Source of the DNA: Leucobacter komagatae
GTDB lineage: Bacteria > Actinomycetota > Actinomycetes > Actinomycetales > Microbacteriaceae
Assembly (NCBI RefSeq): GCF_000834055.1
Contig: NZ_JXSQ01000013.1
Span: 33,961 to 97,960, forward strand
DNA length: 64,000 nucleotides
Direction of reading: 5' to 3'
Part shown: positions 1 to 6,887 of the stretch, in pieces
Layout: the number at the start of each line of letters is the position of its first letter
How positions within the stretch are numbered: the stretch's first letter is position 1
The notes under the pieces: generated by a model
The model's database searches: none
What the model saw: the letters and a program-made list of their open reading frames with translations, nothing else
Told to the model about the DNA's origin: nothing
Program-made: the position numbers and the translations under genes

Positions 1-567
1 ACGGCGCCAGTCTCGGTCGCGTTCGGCGGCGCGATCCTGCCCGCCGTGCGGGTGACCAAGTCAGACGCGGAAGCGCTCAAGGCGTTCCGCGCGGAACGCG
101 AGCTGGGAAGCAACCCACTGGGCCTGCCGGGAACGCCGAGCGAGCAGGCGCTCGTTCGGCCAGCACACGCACGCGTGCTGTCGGTGAGGTTCACCCCAGC
201 GCTCGCGGCACGTGACCTGCTCGCGCTCGCGTCCGGCGAGCCAGCCGCAATGGTGCTGGAGTGCTACGGGTCCGGGAACGCACCGATGACGAAACCCGGC
301 ATGAAAGATGCGCTGAAGAGCATCAGCGAACGCATGCCCGTCGTGGCGATCACACAGTGCGCGAACGGCAGCGTTGACACGGACCGTTACGCAGTCGGCC
401 GGCAACTCGCGGCTGCCGGTGTGACCGCAGGCGCAGATCTCACCATCGAAGCAGCGATCGCAAAGCTTGGATATCTGCTCGACCGGGGCTTCTCCCCCAC
501 CGATATTGCTCGGCTCATGCCGACGAACCTCATTGGAGAGTGCGGGGCCACCGCCACGCAGCCGTAG
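1..567 (+). CDS. L-asparaginase (type I family), C-terminal part
   Basis: The reading frame is open from the first base, so the start lies outside the window; 188 codons remain. L-asparaginase hydrolyses L-asparagine to aspartate and ammonia. The fragment starts in the family's VAFGG.ILP strand, continues through LECYGSGNAP (the subunit-interface and substrate region) and VAITQCANGSVD, and ends with the YAVGRQLAAAGVTAGADLT segment typical of cytosolic type I enzymes. The catalytic threonines lie in the missing N-terminal half and cannot be checked. The gene converges on the glycerophosphodiesterase, with 64 bp between the stop codons. The family call is firm; type I against type II is judged only from the absence of type II features in what remains. 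Confidence 0.9.
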   Translation, partial: TAPVSVAFGGAILPAVRVTKSDAEALKAFRAERELGSNPLGLPGTPSEQALVRPAHARVLSVRFTPALAARDLLALASGEPAAMVLECYGSGNAPMTKPGMKDALKSISERMPVVAITQCANGSVDTDRYAVGRQLAAAGVTAGADLTIEAAIAKLGYLLDRGFSPTDIARLMPTNLIGECGATATQP

Positions 568-631
568 CGCTCGGGGCCGCACAGAGCTCGAGGGTCGCGC
601 CCAGGGCCTCGCGGCGTCCGGCCACTGCGGG

Positions 632-1672
632 CTAAGCCGCGCCGCGCTCAGCTTCCCGCGCTGCAACGCCGAGATCTGGGTGGTCGACGAATATCCCGTC
701 GACACCCGTGGCAAGCACGAGGGCGAACTCCGACTGCCAATCGCCCCAGTCCGCGCCACTGAGCGAGGAATGGAACCGCAGGTTGAGATACCGGTTTTCC
801 GGCCTGAGCGTCCAGGTAAAGACCAAGAGACCACGCTCGTGCGCCCGCCGCGCGAGATCTGCTGGGCCCGCCGCCAACCCAATTGCGTTCGTACGAATGA
901 GGCTGCCCGTGTCGACGCTGATGCCGTCGACGTGCGACCGGAGATAGTCGAGACCCTCATCGCTGCGGTACCACTCAAAACTGCGTGCGCGAGGCCCGCC
1001 TTCGGCGGCCCGCGCGAGCTCGTCAGCTGGGGAGCCGAGACGCTCGGCAAGGAACACATACGTTCCACGAACGCCAGCCTGCCTGAGCCTCCGGAGCACA
1101 TCGAGCTCGAAGCACTCGATGATGAGTCGCTCCGAGCGATCCGCCCAGCCAGTCCGTCCGAGCTCGTCCTGGATCAGCGCAGCAATATCGACACCGATCG
1201 AACGGAAATACTCGGCGTGCTTCACTTCGAGCACAACCCCGATGTCGCGGCCCTGGCGGGCGCTCTCCTCATCGACAATCCGAAAGACGTCCGCGAGCCG
1301 CAGCATTGGTTCCTGCCCGTCGAATGCACGATTGTCCGACCTCACGCGTTTGAGCCGCTCGACGCAACGCAGGCTCGACAGCTCCGCCCACGTGAAGTCC
1401 TCGGCAAACCACCCCGTGAGCCGCTGCCCGTCGATGACCTTGGAGGTTCGCCTCCCCGCGAACTCTGCACGGCTCGCGACGTCGGTCGTCCCCGAGATTT
1501 CGTTCTCGTGACGCACAATGAGCACGCCGTCGCTCGTCACCACGACGTCGGGCTCGACCGCGTCTGCGCCGAGGTCGCACGCGAGCCGATATGAGGCCTC
1601 GGTGTGCTCAGGCCGGTACCCGGGAGCACCCCGGTGCCCAATAACGAGGGGGTGAGGTGCAATCTCAGACAT
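632..1672 (-). CDS. glycerophosphodiester phosphodiesterase (GDPD family)
   Basis: This 346-aa protein has the GDPD fold signature at its N-terminus: IGHRGAPGYRPEHTEASY near residues 11-28, then EPDVV and HE, which supply the His/Glu/Asp ligands of the metal centre. Family members hydrolyse glycerophosphodiesters to glycerol-3-phosphate and an alcohol, feeding phospholipid recycling and phosphate supply. No signal peptide is visible, so a cytoplasmic enzyme is likely, unlike periplasmic GlpQ. The length fits the actinobacterial cytosolic group. The ATG at 1672 is preceded at 7 nt by TAGGCT (1680-1685), a good -10, with no Shine-Dalgarno sequence, so the mRNA is probably leaderless. It is divergent from the Bax1-I gene. 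Confidence 0.9.
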   Translation of the reverse strand: MSEIAPHPLVIGHRGAPGYRPEHTEASYRLACDLGADAVEPDVVVTSDGVLIVRHENEISGTTDVASRAEFAGRRTSKVIDGQRLTGWFAEDFTWAELSSLRCVERLKRVRSDNRAFDGQEPMLRLADVFRIVDEESARQGRDIGVVLEVKHAEYFRSIGVDIAALIQDELGRTGWADRSERLIIECFELDVLRRLRQAGVRGTYVFLAERLGSPADELARAAEGGPRARSFEWYRSDEGLDYLRSHVDGISVDTGSLIRTNAIGLAAGPADLARRAHERGLLVFTWTLRPENRYLNLRFHSSLSGADWGDWQSEFALVLATGVDGIFVDHPDLGVAAREAERGAA

Positions 1673-1679
1673 GCGTACC

Positions 1680-1685
1680 AGCCTA
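1680..1685 (-). promoter_or_regulatory. -10 element of the glycerophosphodiesterase gene (leaderless)
   Basis: TAGGCT read on the minus strand lies 7 nt before the ATG at 1672, which places the expected transcription start on the start codon. I see no convincing -35. Confidence 0.5.
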
Positions 1686-1753
1686 GAGCCTCATTGCACA
1701 CCGCCGTGAGCGAACATTCCGTACAGTCACAGCATGGGTTCCTGCCCCGTCTG

Positions 1754-1759
1754 TAGACT
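1754..1759 (+). promoter_or_regulatory. -10 element driving the leader ORF and Bax1-I gene
   Basis: TAGACT is followed after 7 nt by an ATG at 1767. The same hexamer serves as the probable -10 of guaB3, rarD and guaB in this window, which supports it as a real promoter element. No clear -35 is seen. Confidence 0.6.
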
Positions 1760-1766
1760 GGACACA

Positions 1767-1802
1767 ATGCCCGACTACGCTTCGAAAGGCCCTTGCGCAT
1801 GA
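1767..1802 (+). CDS. leaderless 11-codon leader peptide MPDYASKGPCA
   Basis: An ATG placed 7 nt after a TAGACT -10 opens an 11-codon frame, MPDYASKGPCA, that ends in TGA. That TGA shares bases with the ATG of the Bax1-I gene in an ATGA overlap (1799-1802). The arrangement would let ribosomes loaded on the leaderless 5' end terminate on the next start codon, so it could couple translation of the two frames or act as an attenuating leader. A Shine-Dalgarno-like AAAGG (1785-1789) inside the leader ORF could also recruit ribosomes directly. Translation is inferred from position only; ribosome profiling would settle it. Confidence 0.5.
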   Translation: MPDYASKGPCA

Positions 1803-2617
1803 GCAATCCTGCCCTCAGCAACAACCCCGCATTGAACGGCAAGACCCTCACTGCAGAGGAGTTGCACCGTATCTACGATCAGCCGGCTGCGACGACAACG
1901 CGGCCGGGCGTCGACGCACCAGCGGACAGCCAGGTCGGTGCCGGCCAGCCGCCGCTGATCGCACCGTCAGAAAACCCAATGACCTACGAGAACACGATCT
2001 CGAAGACCGTGATGCTCTTCATCGTCGTGCTCGCCTTCGGCGCCGTCGGCTGGTTCATGCCGGGCCTTATGCTCCCGGGAGCGATCGCTGGCATCGCGCT
2101 TGGTCTCGTGAACTCCTTCAAGAAGGAGCCGAGCGTCCCGCTCATCGTTGCGTACGCAGCAGCGCAGGGAATCTTCCTCGGCGCCATCTCGGGCGTCTTC
2201 GAAGGCCAGTGGAGCGGAATCGTCTCGCAGGCAATCATCGGAACCCTCGCGGTGTTTGGTGTGACACTCCTCCTGTTCCGCAGCGGCAAGGTGCGCACGA
2301 GCCCGCGCATGACCAAGATCGTACTCATCGCGATGGCGGGTTACCTCGCGTTCTCCGTAATCAACTTCATCATGATGCTCACCGGCCTGAACACCGACCC
2401 TTGGGGTATGCGTGGTGGCACCATGGGCCTCATCATCGGCGCCCTCGCAGTGCTGCTCGCTTCGTACTCGCTCGTGATGGACTTTGAGCTCATCCAGAAC
2501 GGCGTCAGGAACCGCGTCCCGGAGAAGTGGGGTTGGACCGCAGCGTTTGGCCTGACCGTCACCCTCGTGTGGCTCTACCTCGAAATCCTGCGTATCATCG
2601 CGATCTTCCGAGATTAG
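1799..2617 (+). CDS. Bax1-I / YccA-family integral membrane protein
   Basis: A 272-aa protein with a hydrophilic N-terminal tail of about 60 residues followed by seven hydrophobic segments. The phrases AYAAAQGIFLGAISGVFE and SYSLVMDFELIQNGVRNRVPEKWGW are diagnostic of the actinobacterial Bax inhibitor-1 branch; the aspartate in DFELI corresponds to the conserved region implicated in pH-sensitive ion leak in BsYetJ-type members. The function in bacteria is poorly defined: probably a membrane channel or stress-related protein. The ATG at 1799 has AAAGG 9 nt upstream and overlaps the stop of an upstream 11-codon ORF; a TTG two codons earlier is possible but less likely. A strong hairpin terminator follows. 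Confidence 0.9.
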   Translation: MSNPALSNNPALNGKTLTAEELHRIYDQPAATTTRPGVDAPADSQVGAGQPPLIAPSENPMTYENTISKTVMLFIVVLAFGAVGWFMPGLMLPGAIAGIALGLVNSFKKEPSVPLIVAYAAAQGIFLGAISGVFEGQWSGIVSQAIIGTLAVFGVTLLLFRSGKVRTSPRMTKIVLIAMAGYLAFSVINFIMMLTGLNTDPWGMRGGTMGLIIGALAVLLASYSLVMDFELIQNGVRNRVPEKWGWTAAFGLTVTLVWLYLEILRIIAIFRD

Positions 2618-2659
2618 GCGCATCGCTAGGAAGTAACGGGCCAGACGGTTCGTTTCTCA

Positions 2660-2690
2660 GGTGGCCCGGAGCTGTGCTCTGGGCCACCTT
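2660..2690 (+). terminator. intrinsic terminator after the Bax1-I gene
   Basis: A 13-bp stem, GGTGGCCC plus GGAGC paired with GCTCT plus GGGCCACC (2660-2688), has a 3-nt loop and is followed by TTTCG, 42 nt after the Bax1-I stop. Confidence 0.85.
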
Positions 2691-2737
2691 TCGTATGCCG
2701 AGCCGCCTCGAGCTTGCCTGGCACGTGGAAACGGTGT

Positions 2738-2767
2738 TTGCCACACGGTAATCGTGCACGATAATCT
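2738..2767 (+). promoter_or_regulatory. promoter of the lactonase/aldose dehydrogenase operon with embedded operator
   Basis: TTGCCA (2738-2743) is a good -35, with TAATCT (2762-2767, 18-bp spacer) or GATAAT as the -10. Between them lies the perfect 12-bp palindrome ATCGTGCACGAT (2751-2762). Its position, inside the spacer and touching the -10, is typical of a repressor operator. The cognate regulator is not in the window; a LacI- or GntR-type protein is a guess. Confidence 0.6.
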
Positions 2768-2842
2768 AAATATCTACACGAAATGGTCGTGCTGGTTCCC
2801 GCACCGGGCGCGGGCCTACGCCCACTCACCGCGGAGGACCCA

Positions 2843-3742
2843 ATGCTGCGTATCGACGCCCACCATCATCTCTGGGACCAATCCGTGCGGCCCCAGACGT
2901 GGATGGACGACGCCACAAGCGCCGCGATAGGTGGGCCATACTCGCAGGTCGACTGGTCGCGCGCCGCCGGCGCATCCGGGGTTCGGCATGGCGTGTTCGT
3001 GCAGACTGTCCCCGTCGCCGCAGAGACGCCTGAGATCCTCGCGCTTGCCGACGACCACCCCGAACTGGCCGCGGTAGTCGGGTGGCTCGACCTCGCCCAG
3101 GATCCACGGTCGCCAGGCGAACAGCTTGACCGTCTCATCGCCGGCCGGGGCGGCGCCCGGCTCGCGGGGATCCGCCTCGCTGCCGAGTACGCCGCGGACC
3201 CGGAGTGGCTCGACTCCCCCGACGTTCACGCCACCGCTGCGGCGCTCGCCGAGCGCGGCCTCACCCTCGACCTCCTGGTGACCCCCGCGCACCTCCGTGC
3301 GGCCGAGCGCCTCGCCTCGGCGAACCCCGGCACCCGAATGGTCATCAATCACCTCGCAAAGCCCACGCTGCGGGACGAGGATCTCACCGCGTGGACGCAT
3401 GCGCTCCGCGCGTTCACGGGCAGTGAGCACGTCGCGTGCAAGTTCTCCGGCTTCCTCACGTTCGACCACGCACCCATGACCGCGGCCCGCCTCAGGCCGT
3501 ACACGGATGCCGCGCTCGAGGTCTTCAGCCCGAGTCGACTCATGTTCGGCAGCGATTGGCCTGTGAGCATTCTCGGAGGCGGCTACGCCGCCGCCGTCGG
3601 AATTGCTGAGGACAGCCTCGCGGAACTCAGCCCAACGGAACAGGAGCAGGTCTGGTCGGGCACGGCCCGCCGATGGTATCCAGCGCTCAGCGCCGCCATT
3701 TCGGGCAGCTCCCCCTCACCCGCTACGAAGGATCCACAATGA
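2843..3742 (+). CDS. amidohydrolase-family sugar lactonase (COG3618-like)
   Basis: A 299-aa amidohydrolase of the group containing L-fucono- and L-rhamnono-1,5-lactonases and 2-pyrone-4,6-dicarboxylate lactonase. Metal-site features are visible: DAHHHLWD at residues 5-12, VINHLAKP with His170, and FGSDWP with Asp238, the usual general base. It most likely opens an aldonolactone made by the next gene's product, a cytosolic step in oxidative degradation of a deoxy sugar. The ATG at 2843 has GGAGG 5 nt upstream; longer forms lack support. Its TGA overlaps the following ATG by 4 nt, so the two are translationally coupled. The precise sugar cannot be read from the sequence. Confidence 0.8.
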   Translation: MLRIDAHHHLWDQSVRPQTWMDDATSAAIGGPYSQVDWSRAAGASGVRHGVFVQTVPVAAETPEILALADDHPELAAVVGWLDLAQDPRSPGEQLDRLIAGRGGARLAGIRLAAEYAADPEWLDSPDVHATAAALAERGLTLDLLVTPAHLRAAERLASANPGTRMVINHLAKPTLRDEDLTAWTHALRAFTGSEHVACKFSGFLTFDHAPMTAARLRPYTDAALEVFSPSRLMFGSDWPVSILGGGYAAAVGIAEDSLAELSPTEQEQVWSGTARRWYPALSAAISGSSPSPATKDPQ

Positions 3743-4728
3743 CCCCGAGCATCTCGCGGCGAACCACCCGCACCGGAATCAGCGTCACCGAGCTCGGTCT
3801 CGGCTGCGCACAGTTTGGCAATCTCTACCGCGTCATGCCGGACGCCACCGCCGACGAAATCGTCGACGCAGCTTGGGCCGCGGGCATCAGAATGTTTGAC
3901 ACAGCGCCGCACTACGGACTCGGGCTCTCCGAGGAACGGCTCGGGGCGGCGCTCCGCCGCTACCCCCGCGAGGAGTACGTGCTCTCCACGAAAGTTGGCC
4001 GGCTCCTCCGACCAAACCCAGGTGGGACGGGGCAGGACTCCGAAGGGTTCGTCGTTCCAGACACCACACGGCGCGTCTGGGACTTCAGTGAACGCGGGGT
4101 GCTGACCTCTATCGAGGAGAGCCTCGAACGATTGGGGCTCGACCGCATCGACATCGCCTACATTCACGACCCAGATGACCACTGGGACGAGGCAATTTCC
4201 GGAGCGGTCCCGGCCCTCACTCGGCTCCGGTCAGCGGGCGTCATTGCCGAGTTCGGTGCTGGGATGAACCAGGCTGGGATGCTCGCCAGGTTTGTTCGGG
4301 AGGCAGACGCGGACATCGTCATGCTCGCCGGAAGGTACACACTGCTCGAGCAGGGTGCGCTCGCTGACCTGTTCCCCGCCGCAAACGAAACCGGTGCCAC
4401 GGTCGTGATCGCCGGCGTCTACAACTCCGGGCTGCTCGCACACCCACGACCGCCAGCTGACGCCCAGTACAACTACGCCGACGCGCCGGCCGCGCTCATC
4501 GCGCGTGCCAACGCACTCGCCGACGTGTGCGAGAGCCACGGCGTCACCCTCCCCGAAGCAGCGCTCCAGTTTCCGCTGCAGCAACCGCAGGTGGGGAGCG
4601 TCGTTGTGGGAGCGTCTCGGCGAGGCCACGTTCCAGACACCATCGAAAGGTACGCGACAGAGATTCCTGAAGCGCTCTGGGGCGACCTCGTCGAAGCCGG
4701 CCTGTTGCGCGAGACAAGCATCGGCTAG
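3739..4728 (+). CDS. aldo/keto reductase, D-threo-aldose 1-dehydrogenase (L-fucose dehydrogenase)-like
   Basis: A 329-aa (alpha/beta)8 oxidoreductase with the AKR tetrad: Asp54 in MFDTAPHYG, Tyr59, Lys85 in LSTKVGR and His143 in YIHDPDD. The closest type I recognise is D-threo-aldose 1-dehydrogenase, which oxidises L-fucose and related aldoses at C1 to the 1,5-lactone using NAD(P)+. Pairing with a lactonase by an ATGA overlap supports that role: sugar to lactone to aldonate. AAGGA 6 nt upstream supports the ATG at 3739. No fuconate dehydratase or sugar transporter lies next to it, so the pathway is incomplete here; the aldolase at 5965-6660 is on the other strand and need not be linked. Confidence 0.8.
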   Translation: MTPSISRRTTRTGISVTELGLGCAQFGNLYRVMPDATADEIVDAAWAAGIRMFDTAPHYGLGLSEERLGAALRRYPREEYVLSTKVGRLLRPNPGGTGQDSEGFVVPDTTRRVWDFSERGVLTSIEESLERLGLDRIDIAYIHDPDDHWDEAISGAVPALTRLRSAGVIAEFGAGMNQAGMLARFVREADADIVMLAGRYTLLEQGALADLFPAANETGATVVIAGVYNSGLLAHPRPPADAQYNYADAPAALIARANALADVCESHGVTLPEAALQFPLQQPQVGSVVVGASRRGHVPDTIERYATEIPEALWGDLVEAGLLRETSIG

Positions 4729-4743
4729 CCTCGCGCAACAGCG

Positions 4744-5874
4744 TTAGCCCGTCTGTTCGGCGAGCCGAACCAATCGTTCGTGCCCGCTCTCCTCGAGCTC
4801 CACGACATCAGAACGCGACTTCAAGAAGTCAGAGAACGAGCGAAACCCGAGCGCTTTCTCGTTGAAGGACGGATCCATGCGACGCATTTGCTGCTTCACC
4901 GCAGAGCTGTAGAGCCACCCCGAATCGTCGGTGTCTTGGCTCAGCCACAGCGCCCGGATGAGGAGACCGGTCACCGCGATTTCAGCTTCCTCTGGGCTCT
5001 CGGCCTCAAGCGAGTCCTCATCGTGCAGGTCTGCCTCGTGCTCATCCGCGCCAGCACGCAACACCTCGCGAAGCTCAGCCTCGCGATCGTCCGAAACGGG
5101 GGCGCCCGCCGCAGCCTGCGCGCGGCCAGTCTGCCCAGCCTTCGACGCCTGTCCTCCGCGGCCAGAAGACTCTGTCTTCGCGACGTCGGTCACCTCTTCG
5201 CTTGCGGCCTCGCTAGCGCTCTTCGCATCGTCCTGTCGACCCCCGCCGCCCCTGCGCGACCCTCCCCTGCCGCGCTTTGGCCGCGACTCCTCGTCGCGTG
5301 GCTGCAGTGGGGCAACGCCCGGAAGTGAGTCGTATGTCGCGAACTCATCACACGCAGCCGCAAGCGATTTCGCTGTTGAGCCAGCAACGCCGACGCCGAC
5401 CACGTAGCGCCCAAGGCGCTTGCACCGCTGCGCGAGCGGTACATAGTCCGAATCCCCCGCGACGATCACCACGTGGGTGAGATCTTCGAGCCGGAACATG
5501 TCTTCGACGGTGTCAACAGCCAGGCGAATATCTGCGCCGTTCTTCGCGTACGCTGCGGCGGGGAACAGCTGCACAAGATCCACCGCGCGCGCGACGAGCT
5601 GCGACCGGTACTCGGCGTTCATCGGAGCAGACCAGTCCGCGTAGGCGCGCGTGAGCACGAGGGTCCCGAACGAGGAGGCGTAGTCGATGATCGCCCCAAC
5701 GTCCACGATCGCAGCTTCGAGGCGCGCAGTGATCTCAGCGTCACGCTCTCCCTCCGCGATCCGTTGTCGGTCACGCGAAAAAGAGTTTCGACCGTGCACC
5801 CGGTCATACCAGGAGAGCACGATGTTATCGAAGTCGAGGTACACCGCTACGCGGCCATTCTGAATATCCAGCAC
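4744..5874 (-). CDS. NYN-domain ribonuclease-like protein with RG-rich linker and LOTUS (OST-HTH) domain
   Basis: A 376-aa protein with three parts. Residues 8-175 form a PIN-like NYN domain: VYLDFDNI (Asp14, Asp16), KNGADIRLAVD (Asp115, Asp121) and VIVAGDSDYVPL (Asp141, Asp143) supply the acidic nuclease site. Residues 198-213 are an RG/RGG-rich stretch followed by a low-complexity, charged linker. Residues about 300-370 resemble a LOTUS/OST-HTH domain (VKQQMRRMDPSF, GFRSFSDFLKS). NYN proteins are thought to cleave structured RNA; LOTUS domains bind RNA such as G-quadruplexes. The gene starts with GTG directly after CTGACA-N17-CAGACT-N6, so the mRNA is probably leaderless. Its RNA targets are unknown. 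Confidence 0.8.
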   Translation of the reverse strand: MLDIQNGRVAVYLDFDNIVLSWYDRVHGRNSFSRDRQRIAEGERDAEITARLEAAIVDVGAIIDYASSFGTLVLTRAYADWSAPMNAEYRSQLVARAVDLVQLFPAAAYAKNGADIRLAVDTVEDMFRLEDLTHVVIVAGDSDYVPLAQRCKRLGRYVVGVGVAGSTAKSLAAACDEFATYDSLPGVAPLQPRDEESRPKRGRGGSRRGGGGRQDDAKSASEAASEEVTDVAKTESSGRGGQASKAGQTGRAQAAAGAPVSDDREAELREVLRAGADEHEADLHDEDSLEAESPEEAEIAVTGLLIRALWLSQDTDDSGWLYSSAVKQQMRRMDPSFNEKALGFRSFSDFLKSRSDVVELEESGHERLVRLAEQTG

Positions 5875-5880
5875 ACCCCC

Positions 5881-5909
5881 AGTCTGACAGCCTCAGCGCG
5901 CCCTGTCAG
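5881..5909 (-). promoter_or_regulatory. promoter of the NYN-LOTUS gene (leaderless)
   Basis: On the minus strand CTGACA (5904-5909) is a near-consensus -35, followed after 17 bp by CAGACT (5881-5886) as -10. The GTG start codon begins 6 nt later, leaving no room for a ribosome binding site. Confidence 0.65.
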
Positions 5910-5945
5910 GCGTTTTCCCGATACCCAGGTTCCCGGGCGCGCTGA
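5893..5945 (-). terminator. possible terminator after the KDPG-type aldolase gene
   Basis: TCAGCGCGCCC (5893-5903) and GGGCGCGCTGA (5935-5945) form a perfect 11-bp stem around a 31-nt loop, 20 nt past the aldolase stop. The loop is long and no U-tract follows, and the element overlaps the neighbour's promoter, so the role is uncertain. Confidence 0.35.
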
Positions 5946-5964
5946 CCCCGCCCTCCTCAGTCGC

Positions 5965-6660
5965 TCATTTGCCTGGCGGGGCCGCAATTGCGGCCGTCGC
6001 GGCCGCAGCGAGCTGCGCAACGCGCTCCCAATCCCCCGCCGCGATGGCGGCGTCTGGAGCCGTCCAGCTCCCGCTCACCGCGAATACGCCCGGTGTCGCA
6101 AGATAGGCGGCGACGTTGTCGGCCGTCACCCCGCCGCTCGGCAGAAACCGCATGTGCGGGAACGGCCCACGCATCGCCCGCACGAAACCGGCCCCGCCCA
6201 ACTCCGCCGCTGGAAACACCTTCACTGCTGAGAGACCGAGACGGTCAGCCAACTGCACCTCGCTCGCCGTCCCAATTCCAGGCACGGGGAGAACGCCGCG
6301 AGCCAAACAGCGCGTCACGACCGCCTCATCAATCCCCGGTGAGATCACGAACCGAGCACCAGCATCAATCACCTCGTCAACCTGCGCAACGGACACAACC
6401 GTGCCAGCGCCAACCGTCAAGAGCGCAGAATAGTCAGCGAGACGCGCTATCGCCCCCACCCCACTCGGAGTGCGCAGTGTGATCTCGACGGCGGTGATAC
6501 CGCCGGCGATAAGGGCGTCCGCGAGCGGCTCGGCCTGTTCGACGGAAGCCAGACTCACCACAGGAACAATTCGCGCGACAGCCACAGCTGCCAAGGCACG
6601 ATCAAGCGGCCACACGGCGCCCGCTTCGCTCGCTCCGCTAAGCCCCATTGCTTCACTCAT
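5965..6660 (-). CDS. bifunctional KDPG/KHG-type aldolase
   Basis: A 231-aa class I aldolase of the Eda family, which cleaves 2-keto-3-deoxy-6-phosphogluconate to pyruvate and glyceraldehyde-3-phosphate, or a related keto-deoxy acid. Key features: Glu59 in AVEITLRTPSG, GAGTV near residues 84-88, ISPG near 106-109, and Lys147 in SAVKVFPAAELGG as the Schiff-base residue. The ATG at 6660 is chosen because the family starts close to the first strand and upstream codons give non-conserved sequence; AGCGGA lies just before it. The C-terminus is alanine-rich. No dehydratase or kinase partner is adjacent, so the substrate may be a phosphorylated or free keto-deoxy sugar acid. Confidence 0.85.
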   Translation of the reverse strand: MSEAMGLSGASEAGAVWPLDRALAAVAVARIVPVVSLASVEQAEPLADALIAGGITAVEITLRTPSGVGAIARLADYSALLTVGAGTVVSVAQVDEVIDAGARFVISPGIDEAVVTRCLARGVLPVPGIGTASEVQLADRLGLSAVKVFPAAELGGAGFVRAMRGPFPHMRFLPSGGVTADNVAAYLATPGVFAVSGSWTAPDAAIAAGDWERVAQLAAAATAAIAAPPGK

Positions 6661-6712
6661 ATCATTCCGCTCTGTTGTCAGACGTGCGCCCTCGTTCGCG
6701 GAGAGCACCGGG

Positions 6713-6730
6713 CCCGGCAGCACTGCCGGG
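6713..6730. repeat. 18-bp perfect palindrome upstream of the aldolase gene
   Basis: CCCGGCAG, CA, CTGCCGGG lies 53 nt before the aldolase start. It could be a regulator site or an mRNA hairpin; nothing else identifies it. Confidence 0.4.
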
Positions 6731-6774
6731 GTGATACACGGCTCGCGCCGCTCCCCTTCAGAATAGTCGAAATG

Positions 6775-6848
6775 GGCACAACGAAAACAGCTCACCCACG
6801 TGCAGTACTCGGTTCCAAATGGAAACACGAGATGCACGTGAGTGAGCT
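6775..6848 (-). terminator. large stem-loop, probable guaA terminator
   Basis: AGCTCAC-cc-ACGTGCA (6789-6804) pairs with TGCACGT-ga-GTGAGCT (6833-6848): 14 bp with a 2x2 internal loop. The 28-nt loop holds a smaller TTCC/GGAA hairpin. Read on the minus strand, downstream of guaA, the stem is followed by CTGTTTTCGTTG, a moderate U-tract. Confidence 0.6.
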
Positions 6849-6887
6849 GCGAGCGAGCTGAGGCGCGAGCGCCCAGCTACACGGGAT

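Noticed and set aside
61..1101. A 346-codon open frame on the minus strand over the asparaginase end
   Set aside because: Arginine/serine-rich composition, no motif, overlaps two recognised genes.
467..1594. A 375-codon open frame on the plus strand
   Set aside because: It is antisense to the glycerophosphodiesterase, whose motifs are clear; long antisense frames are expected at this G+C content.
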